DNA from: Candidatus Pelagibacter communis
GTDB lineage: Bacteria > Pseudomonadota > Alphaproteobacteria > Pelagibacterales > Pelagibacteraceae
Assembly: GCF_001180225.1 (NCBI RefSeq)
Contig: NZ_CVST01000034.1
Location: forward strand, 124,001-188,000
DNA: 64,000 nt
Direction: 5' to 3'
The number at the start of each line of letters is the position of its first letter. Position 1 is the stretch's first letter. The notes beneath the pieces were generated by a model. That model worked only from the letters and a program-made list of their open reading frames with translations. It ran no database searches and had not been told where the DNA came from. Positions 16,795-24,561 of this stretch are shown here, one piece after another. The translations under genes were made by a program, and so were the position numbers.

Positions 16795-17534
16795 TATTGG
16801 GCTCCTAGGTATGCATCGATAACACGCTTATCGTTTTTAATTTCATCTGGTGAACCATTTGCTAACATTTTACCGTGAGCTAAACAAAATATATTCTCCG
16901 CTAATTGCATGATCACTCTCATATTGTGTTCAATAACTAAAAGAGTGATACCAAAATCTTGATTTACTTTTATCAATCTATCAATAATTCCATTGATTAA
17001 AGTTGGATTTATTCCTGCTGTTGGTTCATCTAGTAAAAGCATTTCTGGTTCATTCATTAATGCCATAGCAAGTTCTAAAAGTTTTTGTTGTCCAAAAGAT
17101 AAATCACCTGCTCTAAGTTTTCTCTTTTGATATAAACCAACAAAATTTAGTAAATTTTCTGCTTTTTCTGTAAGCTCTTGAGGTATTTTTGAAAACAGTT
17201 TTAATAAACTTTCATCACTACCTTTATGGCTAATAAGCATATTATCAATACAATTTAGTTTTCCATAAATTCTTGTTTGTTGAAATGTTCTTAATAATCC
17301 TAGCTTTGCAATTACGGGAACAGGAAGTTCAGAAACTTCTTTTCCATTAAATTTAATTGAACCCTGGTCAATTGGATAAGTGCCTACAATTGAATTAAAC
17401 AAAGTTGTTTTTCCTGATCCATTTGGACCAATCAATCCTACAATTTTACCTTTTTCAACTGACATGGATATATCAACATTAGCCTTCACTCCTCCAAAAG
17501 ATTTACTAACATTATTAACTTCTAAAATGCTCAT
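16794..17534 (-). CDS. livG: LIV-type ABC transporter ATP-binding protein, LivG family (second system)
   Basis: A 246-residue LivG-type ATPase. Walker A 'GPNGSGKTT', signature 'LSFGQQKLL' (phenylalanine replaces the usual glycine of LSGGQ), Walker B 'MLLLDEPTAGINP' and 'VIEHNM' are all visible. Starts within the last codons of livM (4-base overlap) and ends overlapping livF. Cytoplasmic, drives uptake through the adjacent permeases. Confidence 0.92.
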   Translation of the reverse strand: MSILEVNNVSKSFGGVKANVDISMSVEKGKIVGLIGPNGSGKTTLFNSIVGTYPIDQGSIKFNGKEVSELPVPVIAKLGLLRTFQQTRIYGKLNCIDNMLISHKGSDESLLKLFSKIPQELTEKAENLLNFVGLYQKRKLRAGDLSFGQQKLLELAMALMNEPEMLLLDEPTAGINPTLINGIIDRLIKVNQDFGITLLVIEHNMRVIMQLAENIFCLAHGKMLANGSPDEIKNDKRVIDAYLGAQ

Positions 17535-18583
17535 TTTATCTCTACCTGAGCCTTTCGATCAGCTTCATCTACTACTTCTCCAAATCTGTGAGGATATTTT
17601 TCTCTCAACCATCCCATTAATCCCTCAGGGAAATAAATTACAATCACCACAATTAAAACTCCCAAGGCTACATACTGCCAGCCTAGGAAGAACGTCCAAA
17701 ATCCTTCTTTGAAAATATGGAATATTGTTGCACCGATAACTGGTCCCCAAAGAGTTCCTTTACCACCTAATATTGCCATCAAAACCATGAACACACCCAT
17801 TTCTCTTCCATCAAAAGCAACGTCTGTAGAGTCGATATATCCGACTAGTCCGCCCATTATTCCTCCTGCAAGACCACAGAAAAATGCAGAAATCATCCAA
17901 CCAATAATTTTATATTTCATTGTTGCAATTCCCATAGCTTCAGCCTTGTCTTCATTGTCTCTGATTGCATTAAGGATTAACTTAAATCTAGTAGAGTAAA
18001 TCGCTTTCACAGTTATAAATGTCAAAACTAAAACTATAAAACTTAAAAAGTAAAAGAATTCTCCTCTAGCTTCTAAGCCTCCTACATTAGGAAATGGTGG
18101 AGTTGTAAAACCTTGTCCTGCTCCAATAATTTCAATTCCTCCAGAAATTTCACCAGCAGCTACTCCTAATCCTAGAGTACAAATAGCAAAATAGTGGCCT
18201 CTCAATCCTAATATTGCATAACCAATTAAACCAGCAACAATAGTTGGAACCACTGCGGCAACAACAAGTCCCATTGCCATACCTTGGAAAAATTGGGTAG
18301 GAGTATGTACAAATGTTTTTTCACCACCACTTTCTGTCCACTCTGCTAATGGAAAAAACATTCCAACTTGAACTGAAGCACACAAATACATACCCAGTCC
18401 ATAGAACAAAATATTTCCAAATGTATTGTATCCCATCTCCCCTCCTTGGATATTCCAAGTAGTTGCAAGAACAATTAGAATGCAAAGAATTGATAATTGT
18501 ACTTTAAATGCTGGAAATATAAATGGTGCTGCTAAACCAAATATTAAAATTCCTATATAAAGTATTAAATTATTTTTGTTCAT
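17531..18583 (-). CDS. livM: LIV-type ABC transporter permease, LivM family (second system)
   Basis: A 350-residue permease of normal LivM length with about ten hydrophobic segments. Diagnostic features are 'MGYNTFGNILFYGLGMY' near the N-terminus and the coupling segment 'AIRDNEDKAEAMG' near residue 210. The C-terminal tail ends in a charged stretch. The start ATG lies inside the 3' end of the preceding 60-codon gene (14-base overlap), implying coupled translation. Confidence 0.92.
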   Translation of the reverse strand: MNKNNLILYIGILIFGLAAPFIFPAFKVQLSILCILIVLATTWNIQGGEMGYNTFGNILFYGLGMYLCASVQVGMFFPLAEWTESGGEKTFVHTPTQFFQGMAMGLVVAAVVPTIVAGLIGYAILGLRGHYFAICTLGLGVAAGEISGGIEIIGAGQGFTTPPFPNVGGLEARGEFFYFLSFIVLVLTFITVKAIYSTRFKLILNAIRDNEDKAEAMGIATMKYKIIGWMISAFFCGLAGGIMGGLVGYIDSTDVAFDGREMGVFMVLMAILGGKGTLWGPVIGATIFHIFKEGFWTFFLGWQYVALGVLIVVIVIYFPEGLMGWLREKYPHRFGEVVDEADRKAQVEIK

Positions 18584-18752
18584 ATAGACTATTAATTTTT
18601 TCTCTGAAATTTTGATCTACTGTAAAATAATGACCATCTTCATCATGTACACTTGAGCCTGATGAATGATATTCATCTAAGTGTTTTTTAAATTTATCTA
18701 TGTCAACTTCAACTGTTTGACCTTGATTATCATTGATTTTAACTTTTCTCAT
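18570..18752 (-). CDS. Small 60-residue hypothetical protein embedded in the liv operon
   Basis: A hydrophilic 60-residue ORF between livH and livM, overlapping livH by 4 bases at its start and livM by 14 bases at its end. Readable pieces are 'MRKVKINDNQGQTVEVD' and 'DEDGHYFTVDQNFREKI'. There is no membrane span, signal peptide or cysteine. The overlaps on both sides argue that it is translated with the permeases rather than being a chance frame. I do not recognise the family. A regulatory or assembly role for the transporter is a guess from position alone. Confidence 0.72.
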   Translation of the reverse strand: MRKVKINDNQGQTVEVDIDKFKKHLDEYHSSGSSVHDEDGHYFTVDQNFREKINSLYEQK

Positions 18753-19642
18753 TTTAAGTACTCTCTCTTTCTTGAAAGTTTAAATCTTCGATAAACTAAA
18801 ATTAAGACTAGTAATAAAAATACTGATCCAATTCTAAATTCTGTTCCTAAAATATAATCTGCAAATTCCTCAAAAACTCCTAATCCCATACCTGACATTG
18901 CAACACCTGGTAAATTTCCTAAACCAGCAACAATAACAATCATAAAAGATCTAATCGTATAAGGTAATCCCATATAAGGGTGAATAGTGAATGTTATAGA
19001 GATTAAAGCTCCAGCTACACCACATAAAGCAGCATTAATTCCAAAAGTTGCTGCGTATACTTTTTCAGTATCTACTCCTAAAATTTTTGCAGCACGTGCG
19101 TTTTGAGCAGTTGCTCTAATTGCTCGTCCAAGCTTAGATTTTTTCATATAAATCACTAAGCAAACTGCAAATAAAATACTGATAAATGCTGAAAATATTT
19201 TTGAATTAGGAAGAACAACATTATTATCAAACAACATTGTTGTACCATAATGCGAATTTGCAAGCACAACATCTGCACCAAATGCAAAGTTCATTAATTG
19301 CATGAATAAAATACTTATTCCAAATGTAGCTAAAATTGAGATAAATAAATCTCTATCGACTACTTTATTTATAACCAGTTTATAGATCGCAATACCTACG
19401 AAATACATTATAATTGGAGCAACAATTACTCCCCATGCTGGATGAATACCATAAAGATACATAAAGTACGCAATGTATCCTCCTAAAATAACAAGATCTC
19501 CTTGAGCAATATTAATTATATTCATAACACCCCATTGAAGTGCCATTCCATAAGCAATTAAGGCGAACAATACTCCCAAAAGAATTCCATCCAAGCAAGC
19601 TTGAACAGTTATCATTGGGTATTGAAATACAAGAAAATCCAT
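18749..19642 (-). CDS. livH: LIV-type ABC transporter permease, LivH family (second system)
   Basis: A 297-residue polytopic permease, the usual LivH length. Seen are 'ALIAYGMALQWGVMNIINIAQGD' type sequence near residues 22-45 and the coupling loop 'AIRATAQNARAAKILGVDTEK' near 190, both hallmarks of LivH. It begins after the hairpin terminator that follows livK and overlaps the small gene by 4 bases. Lower expression than livK is expected because of that terminator. Confidence 0.92.
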   Translation of the reverse strand: MDFLVFQYPMITVQACLDGILLGVLFALIAYGMALQWGVMNIINIAQGDLVILGGYIAYFMYLYGIHPAWGVIVAPIIMYFVGIAIYKLVINKVVDRDLFISILATFGISILFMQLMNFAFGADVVLANSHYGTTMLFDNNVVLPNSKIFSAFISILFAVCLVIYMKKSKLGRAIRATAQNARAAKILGVDTEKVYAATFGINAALCGVAGALISITFTIHPYMGLPYTIRSFMIVIVAGLGNLPGVAMSGMGLGVFEEFADYILGTEFRIGSVFLLLVLILVYRRFKLSRKREYLK

Positions 19643-19662
19643 AAAATCTTTTTTGGTTTATA

Positions 19663-19692
19663 TAAAAAAAAGCCCCCTATTACCAGGGGGCT
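19663..19692 (-). terminator. Attenuating terminator between livK and livH
   Basis: On the - strand AGCCCCC pairs with GGGGGCT (19686-19692 with 19671-19677) over an 8-base loop, followed by eight U from the A-tract 19663-19670. It fits a rho-independent terminator placed after the binding protein gene. Partial read-through would give excess binding protein over permease. Confidence 0.88.
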
Positions 19693-19705
19693 CAATTTTT
19701 AATTA

Positions 19706-20944
19706 TTATCTTTCAGACCACTTAGGCATTGGGTGAATTAACTTAGCAGATGCCCATTTTAATGGAGCAACAACTTTGTTTTCACACTTACCAGCATCAT
19801 CACACATTACTTGGAAAAGTACCATTGGCTTATCAACGTTCTGACCGCCAGGTGCAAATTTAATATTTCCATAGAATGTTTGCATGTTAGTAGCTGCAAG
19901 AGCATCTCTTACTTTCTTTTGATCAAAAGAATTAGCTCTTTCAAATGCATCTTTGAACACCAATAACGCAGCTGAAGACTCAGCAGATTGGTATGGTGGA
20001 TCATATCCAAACTCTTTCTCAAAGTCTGCAGCATAGGTCATTCCATCTTTAAAGAAATCATCTTTATAAGTCAGAGATTTATGCCATTGAGAAGCACATA
20101 GTGCATACTGAGAATTAGCACCATGTTGTTTTGATAATTTCGCTGCATCGCAGTGAGTCATAGCCAACATTGGAACATCAACCTTCATTTCAGCAATTTG
20201 TCTTACTGCAGTCAATGCACCTTTAGTATGACCTGATACAACTAAAACATCTGGCTTCATTTGTTTAACTTTAACCAAAGTTGCAGCCATATCATTTAAC
20301 TCTTTAGGCAGTTTGTCATCGATGATGATTTCAGATCCAGTTCTTTCTGCGGCATCTAAAATACCTAATCTAACATCCTGTGAAAAAGCATCTTGTTCAA
20401 ATGCTTGAGCAATTCTTACTGGTTTTCCACCATTTAGCTCAACTGCTGTTTCAATTGCTACATCAAGATATAAGTTTGCCGGAGCTAATACTGCAAATAG
20501 ATATTTGTAACCTTTGGTAAACAAAGATCTAGAAGCACCATTCGCCTCTACCATTGGAACACCATATTTTTCAGTTACAGGTGCAATAGCTTTTGTAAGA
20601 CCTGAACTGTATGGGCCAAGCATAAACTCAACACCATCTTGTGAAATTAATCTTTCTGCAAGCTGTGCAGCTCTCTTAGGGTTTGATTCATCATCGTAAT
20701 AGATAATGTCAAACTTATAAGTTTTTCCACCAACTTTTACACCACCCATGCTATTAATTCTGTCAACGGCCATGTTATAACCATTTTGAGTATGAACACC
20801 ATTTGATGAGTACTTACCAGTTAAGGAAATTGCAGCACCTAAAATAATTTTGTCACCAACTACTTTTGCAAAAGATGCAACAGAAGTTGAAAATAAAATT
20901 ACTAATGCAGAAACAAAACTTAAAATTATTTTATTTAACTTCAT
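19706..20944 (-). CDS. livK: Periplasmic binding protein of a LIV-type ABC transporter (second system)
   Basis: A 412-residue type I periplasmic binding protein with an N-terminal Sec signal (lysines, hydrophobic core about residues 8-22, 'SVASFAKVVG'). Mature landmarks are 'GAAISLTGKYSSNG' and 'GGVKVGGKTYKFDIIYYDDESNP', and 'LMLGPYSSG' type ligand-loop sequence. The closest family members include amino acid/amide-type binding proteins; the ligand cannot be assigned. A good Shine-Dalgarno (AAAGGGGA on the - strand, 20951-20958) lies 6 bases upstream. First gene of the - strand liv run. Confidence 0.92.
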   Translation of the reverse strand: MKLNKIILSFVSALVILFSTSVASFAKVVGDKIILGAAISLTGKYSSNGVHTQNGYNMAVDRINSMGGVKVGGKTYKFDIIYYDDESNPKRAAQLAERLISQDGVEFMLGPYSSGLTKAIAPVTEKYGVPMVEANGASRSLFTKGYKYLFAVLAPANLYLDVAIETAVELNGGKPVRIAQAFEQDAFSQDVRLGILDAAERTGSEIIIDDKLPKELNDMAATLVKVKQMKPDVLVVSGHTKGALTAVRQIAEMKVDVPMLAMTHCDAAKLSKQHGANSQYALCASQWHKSLTYKDDFFKDGMTYAADFEKEFGYDPPYQSAESSAALLVFKDAFERANSFDQKKVRDALAATNMQTFYGNIKFAPGGQNVDKPMVLFQVMCDDAGKCENKVVAPLKWASAKLIHPMPKWSER

Positions 20945-20978
20945 TTTATTTCCCCTTTAATTAATTAATTAATGACTG

Positions 20979-21007
20979 ATTAAATAAACAATTTTCAAAC
21001 AATGCAA
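20979..21007 (-). promoter_or_regulatory. Possible promoter of the livK operon
   Basis: On the - strand TTGCAT (21002-21007) and TTTAAT (20979-20984) are separated by 17 bases, upstream of a short leader. The leader includes the palindromic repeat ATTAATTAATTAAT (about 20960-20973) and the Shine-Dalgarno. The match is modest but the spacing is right, and this is the only gap upstream of livK. Confidence 0.35.
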
Positions 21008-21032
21008 GTAGGAATAAAGACTTAGTATGAGT

Positions 21033-21647
21033 TTAATACTGTTGTGTAATAACAATAATTCCAGCAATAATGACTAAAACACTCGCTGAAATTGTATTAA
21101 TAGTTTTCGGATTTGCAGTAATCCATTTAATCAATTTTTGTGCAAGTATTGCATAACCAATCAGAGATAAAAAATCTAACACAATGTAAGTTGTAATTAA
21201 AATTATAAATTGACTTAAAAGATTAGAACTAAAATCAATAAATTGTGGAAATATAAAAGGAAAAAACATCCAAGCTTTAGGACTGGTTCCTGCAACTAAA
21301 AATCCATCTCTAAAAAAAGATAAATTACTTTTTGTGACTTCTTCCTTATCTTTTAAATTTTTTGGACGAGACTTATAAATATCATAAGCAAGATATAAAA
21401 TGTAAAGAACTCCAATCCATTTAAAAATATTAAGGATTAATGAATTTTCTGAAAAAAAAGAACCTATTACAAAAATTACCAAAGTAGCTTGAATTAAATT
21501 TGCAGTAACATCTCCAAGCGCTGACCAAACACACTTCCCTACACCATAATTCATTGAGTAAGAAATTATAACTATTCTAGGAGTACCGGGAGTAATGAAT
21601 AAAAAAATGATAATCTGTAGATAAAGTATGAATTCTAAAGGAAGCAT
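21033..21647 (-). CDS. LysE/RhtB-family amino acid exporter
   Basis: A 204-residue protein with about six hydrophobic segments, the size and topology of the LysE superfamily. The first span ends in 'FLFITPGTPRIVIISYSMNYG', which corresponds to the conserved 'TPGP' region of LysE/RhtB transporters (here TPGT). Such proteins export amino acids or derivatives across the inner membrane. It reads away from the livK promoter region and begins 11 bases after a prominent 11-bp hairpin. No Shine-Dalgarno is visible outside that hairpin. Confidence 0.82.
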   Translation of the reverse strand: MLPLEFILYLQIIIFLFITPGTPRIVIISYSMNYGVGKCVWSALGDVTANLIQATLVIFVIGSFFSENSLILNIFKWIGVLYILYLAYDIYKSRPKNLKDKEEVTKSNLSFFRDGFLVAGTSPKAWMFFPFIFPQFIDFSSNLLSQFIILITTYIVLDFLSLIGYAILAQKLIKWITANPKTINTISASVLVIIAGIIVITQQY

Positions 21648-21658
21648 ATTTTTAGAGA

Positions 21659-21707
21659 AGATAGTCCTTAAAAACCGGGAGCTAAAGATGGCTAAGAAGG
21701 ACTATCT
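21659..21707. other. Long perfect hairpin in a divergent intergenic region
   Basis: AGATAGTCCTT (21659-21669) and AAGGACTATCT (21697-21707) form 11 uninterrupted base pairs around a 27-base loop that is GC-rich for this genome. The flanking genes diverge, so it is not a terminator. On the - strand it would form the 5' leader of the LysE-type exporter, with AAGGA buried in the stem. On the + strand a 13-codon ORF (21688-21729) with GGGAG six bases upstream starts in the loop. Candidate regulatory RNA or leader-peptide element; I do not recognise a known class. Confidence 0.45.
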
Positions 21708-21769
21708 AAATCATAATATCAGAGGGTAAAAAAAATGCATTAAATTTTTTTTTCAAATATAAAGGATTT

Positions 21770-22066
21770 ATGAAAAAAAAAGGCTACACCCCAGTAACTA
21801 AAGTTAAAAATCCTGAACCCAGTATTGATGACCCGGACTGGGTAATTTGGGCGGCATGGGCAGACAGAATTACTTTTGAGGAAATTGAGAAAAAAACGGG
21901 GAAGCGAGAATCTGATGTAATTAAAATTATGAGAAGATCTTTAAAACCATCGTCATTTAGATTGTGGAGAAAAAGAGTAAATCAAAAAAGTATCAAACAT
22001 AGAAAAAAATTTGAATATTCTAGAAAAGAAATCACTAGTAAAATTAAAAAAGGTGACTATCTATAA
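21770..22066 (+). CDS. TIGR03643-family small conserved protein
   Basis: A basic 98-residue protein. The central part 'DRITFEEIEKKTGKRESDVI' resembles a helix-turn-helix-like segment and is followed by 'KIMRRSLKPSSFRLWRKRV', the hallmark of the TIGR03643 family as I know it. Function is not established. Start ATG 21770 follows a purine-rich 'AAAGGA' about 5 bases upstream. It ends 3 bases before the glutaredoxin gene, so the two are probably cotranscribed. Confidence 0.75.
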   Translation: MKKKGYTPVTKVKNPEPSIDDPDWVIWAAWADRITFEEIEKKTGKRESDVIKIMRRSLKPSSFRLWRKRVNQKSIKHRKKFEYSRKEITSKIKKGDYL

Positions 22067-22069
22067 GTT

Positions 22070-22327
22070 ATGAAAAAAATTACTATGTATACTGGCCCCC
22101 TATGTAACTATTGTGAGGCTGCAAAAAGATTATTAACAAGAAACAATGCTCCATATAATGAAATTGATATTTCAAAAGTTGAAGGTGCAATGGATGAAAT
22201 GATTAAAAAAGCAAATGGAAAAAGAACAATTCCACAAATTTTTTTTGATGAGCAGCATATAGGTGGCTATGATGAAGTAAGGGCCCTAGAAAAAGAAAAT
22301 AAACTTCAAGATTTGTTAAAAAATTAA
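22070..22327 (+). CDS. grxC: Glutaredoxin (GrxC type)
   Basis: An 85-residue dithiol glutaredoxin, reducing disulfides and glutathione mixed disulfides in the cytoplasm with glutathione. The active site is C12-N-Y-C15 (more often CPYC). 'KRTIPQIF' supplies the cis-proline, and 'HIGGYDEV' the glutathione-binding GG-D motif. Length and fold order are typical. Lies directly behind the TIGR03643 gene and converges with msrB, another thiol-redox gene. Confidence 0.93.
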   Translation: MKKITMYTGPLCNYCEAAKRLLTRNNAPYNEIDISKVEGAMDEMIKKANGKRTIPQIFFDEQHIGGYDEVRALEKENKLQDLLKN

Positions 22328-22335
22328 AATTATTT

Positions 22336-22710
22336 TTAAGCTTTTGGTTTAAAAACTAAACAGACACCATTATTGCAATATCTTTTTCCAGTTGGCTCTG
22401 GACCATCATCGAATATATGTCCATGGTGACCACCACATTTTTTACAATGATACTCTGTCCTTCCATAACCTAAATGATAATCTGTTTTTGTTTCAAAAAC
22501 ATCTGGTAAAGATTCATAAAAAGATGGCCAACCAGATCCACTTTCATATTTAGTATTTGAGTCAAATAACTTCTCACCACAATTTGCACAATGAAAACTT
22601 CCTTCTCTTTTTTCATGATTAAGTTCACTTGATCCAGCAAGTTCTGTGCCTTCCTCAAATAAAATTAATTTCTGTTCAGCGGTTAGGTTGGGGTTAATTT
22701 TTTTTGTCAT
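22336..22710 (-). CDS. msrB: Peptide-methionine (R)-S-oxide reductase
   Basis: A 124-residue MsrB that repairs methionine-R-sulfoxide. Zinc is held by C41-x-x-C44 and C89-x-x-C92. The catalytic cysteine is C112 in 'RYCNNGVCL'. The classical motif reads RYCINSASL, so the second half has diverged and has an extra cysteine (C117). 'SGSGWPSF' and 'GGHHGHIF' are standard. ATG 22710 is preferred to an in-frame TTG two codons upstream that overlaps the preceding gene. No signal peptide, so cytoplasmic. Confidence 0.94.
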   Translation of the reverse strand: MTKKINPNLTAEQKLILFEEGTELAGSSELNHEKREGSFHCANCGEKLFDSNTKYESGSGWPSFYESLPDVFETKTDYHLGYGRTEYHCKKCGGHHGHIFDDGPEPTGKRYCNNGVCLVFKPKA

Positions 22711-22712
22711 AT

Positions 22713-23606
22713 TCAAATATACTTAGCACAAGTTTGATGCAACAAAGAGTGCAATTCTACTAATTTTTCAAAATCTTTATTATATCCTCCTCCTAAAACT
22801 CCACAAAAAGGTATTCTTTTTGAATAAAAATTTTCTATTACAAGTTCATCTCTAAACTTTACACCTTGATCGGAAATTTTTAATTTTCCTAATCGATCAT
22901 TAAAATGAATGTCTACTCCTGCGATATAAAATACAAAATCAAATTTTTCTTGATTTAACTCTGTTAAATAGTGCTTTAAAGTTTTGATGTAAGTATCATC
23001 CTCTGTGTTGTCTTCTAGCTCTACATCTAAATCACTAATAGATTTTTTTGCAGGATAATTAGTTTTTGAATGCATGCTAAATGTAAAAACGTTTCTATTT
23101 TCTTTAAAAATATCTGAATTGCCATTTCCTTGATGAACATCAAGATCTACAATTAAAATTCTATTGGCCAGACCCCTGTTAAGTAAATAATGAGCTGCAA
23201 CTGCTACATCATTAAATACACAGTAACCAGCACCACCATTGTAATTAGCGTGGTGACTCCCTCCAGCCGTATTACAAGAAATTCCATAATTAATTGCAAG
23301 TTTTGATGCCAACACAGTACCCCCTGTTGCAACCAAAGATCTCTTAACAACACTATCTACCAAAGGAAAACCTATTTTTTTAACACCGTCTTTGTCTAAA
23401 GTTTTATTTTTGATATCACTTATATATTTTTCAGAGTGAGCAAACTTTAATGTTTCAGATGAGCATGGATAAGGTTTGTGAAACTTTTTGACTACATTTT
23501 TTTTAATTAAATAATTTGCAAGTTCGCTAAATTTATTTATTGGAAATTTATGATCATCTCCAATTTTTGCAAAATAATCTTCGTGATTTACAACTGGTAA
23601 CTCCAT
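22713..23606 (-). CDS. Histone-deacetylase/AcuC-like amidohydrolase
   Basis: A 297-residue zinc hydrolase of the arginase/deacetylase superfamily. The catalytic histidine pair is H118-H119 in 'AGGSHHA'. Zinc ligands include D156 and H158 in 'DLDVHQGNG', with a later aspartate ('AGVDIHFND') as third ligand; 'GGGYNKD' closes the site. Bacterial members remove acetyl or other acyl groups from small molecules such as acetylpolyamines, or from proteins. Lies 2 bases after the D-2-hydroxyacid dehydrogenase stop and overlaps the msrB upstream region, in one - strand operon. The true substrate is unknown. Confidence 0.9.
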   Translation of the reverse strand: MELPVVNHEDYFAKIGDDHKFPINKFSELANYLIKKNVVKKFHKPYPCSSETLKFAHSEKYISDIKNKTLDKDGVKKIGFPLVDSVVKRSLVATGGTVLASKLAINYGISCNTAGGSHHANYNGGAGYCVFNDVAVAAHYLLNRGLANRILIVDLDVHQGNGNSDIFKENRNVFTFSMHSKTNYPAKKSISDLDVELEDNTEDDTYIKTLKHYLTELNQEKFDFVFYIAGVDIHFNDRLGKLKISDQGVKFRDELVIENFYSKRIPFCGVLGGGYNKDFEKLVELHSLLHQTCAKYI

Positions 23607-23608
23607 GG

Positions 23609-24559
23609 TTACTCTAAAACTCTAATTGGCTTTCCATTAACACAAGCCTCTAACCCCTCAATCATTTGATTGTAAAAAATACTGTAATTTTCTGCTGTTA
23701 CATATCCTATATGTGGAGTTAACACAGCGTTAGGTAAAAATCTTAATTTATTATTTTCAGGCAAAGGTTCTTTTTCATAAACATCAATTCCAGCTCCAGC
23801 AATTACATTAGTTGATAATGCTATAATCAAATCATCTTCATTAACTATTGGACCTCTTGAGGTATTAATTAAAAAAGCTGTCTTCTTCATATTGTCTAAC
23901 TCTTTTAATGTTATGCAATCTTTGTATCTCTCTCCACCTTGAACATGAATAGATAAAACATCTGAGTTCTTAATTAAATCATCTTTGCTACATGGCAAGA
24001 CATCTAGCTCTTTGCATTTATCTAAACTTAAATTTTCACTCCAAGCCATAACTTGCATTCCAAAAGCTTTTCCAATTTTTGCAACTTCACTTCCTACTCT
24101 TCCCAATCCTATTAATCCTAATATTTTTCCTTTTAGCTCAACACCAATAGTAGTTTGCCAGTATCCTTGATACATATTATCAAACTCTTCTTTAAAGTTT
24201 CTAGCTAAACCAAGAATTAGTGCCCAAGTAAGTTCAGGAGTAGGGTTGATATTAATATCTGTCCCACAAACTATAACTTTTCTTTTTTTAGCAGCTTCCA
24301 GGTCTATGGATCTATTTCTTAATCCACTCGTGATAACAAATTTTAAATCACTTAAATTATCAATTAGATTTTTTGTAATTGGAGTTCTTTCCCTCATTAT
24401 CAAAAGAGCCTCAAAATCAGCTAATTGTTCAATAGCGTCTGCCTCATCTACAAAAGGTTCACTGAAAATTTTAAATTCATATTTTCCAGATAATTTTTCT
24501 AAATCAACAAATTGTTGAGCAACATTTTGGTAATCATCTAATATAGCAACTTTAAGCAT
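23609..24559 (-). CDS. D-2-hydroxyacid dehydrogenase family protein
   Basis: A 316-residue NAD-dependent enzyme of the D-isomer 2-hydroxyacid dehydrogenase family (PGDH/glycerate dehydrogenase fold). The Rossmann motif GLGRVG is at 151-156. The catalytic triad is R235 ('NTSRGP'), a glutamate at 262 or 264 ('YEKEP') and H283 ('TPHIG'). It interconverts a 2-keto acid and a D-2-hydroxy acid; SerA is normally longer with an ACT domain, which is missing here. Located 2 bases after the EamA gene stop. Confidence 0.9.
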   Translation of the reverse strand: MLKVAILDDYQNVAQQFVDLEKLSGKYEFKIFSEPFVDEADAIEQLADFEALLIMRERTPITKNLIDNLSDLKFVITSGLRNRSIDLEAAKKRKVIVCGTDININPTPELTWALILGLARNFKEEFDNMYQGYWQTTIGVELKGKILGLIGLGRVGSEVAKIGKAFGMQVMAWSENLSLDKCKELDVLPCSKDDLIKNSDVLSIHVQGGERYKDCITLKELDNMKKTAFLINTSRGPIVNEDDLIIALSTNVIAGAGIDVYEKEPLPENNKLRFLPNAVLTPHIGYVTAENYSIFYNQMIEGLEACVNGKPIRVLE

Positions 24560-24561
24560 TT

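Noticed and set aside
17380..17712. 110-codon + strand frame opposite livG/livM
   Set aside because: Proline- and leucine-rich antisense shadow of ABC transporter genes; no start context.
20958..20975. ATTAATTAATTAAT as a repeat array or CRISPR-like element
   Set aside because: A short AT-rich simple repeat with no spacers and no cas genes nearby.
21688..21729. Translation initiation factor IF-1 fragment (starts M-A-K-K-D)
   Set aside because: Only the first five residues agree and the frame ends after 13 codons; kept only as a possible leader peptide.
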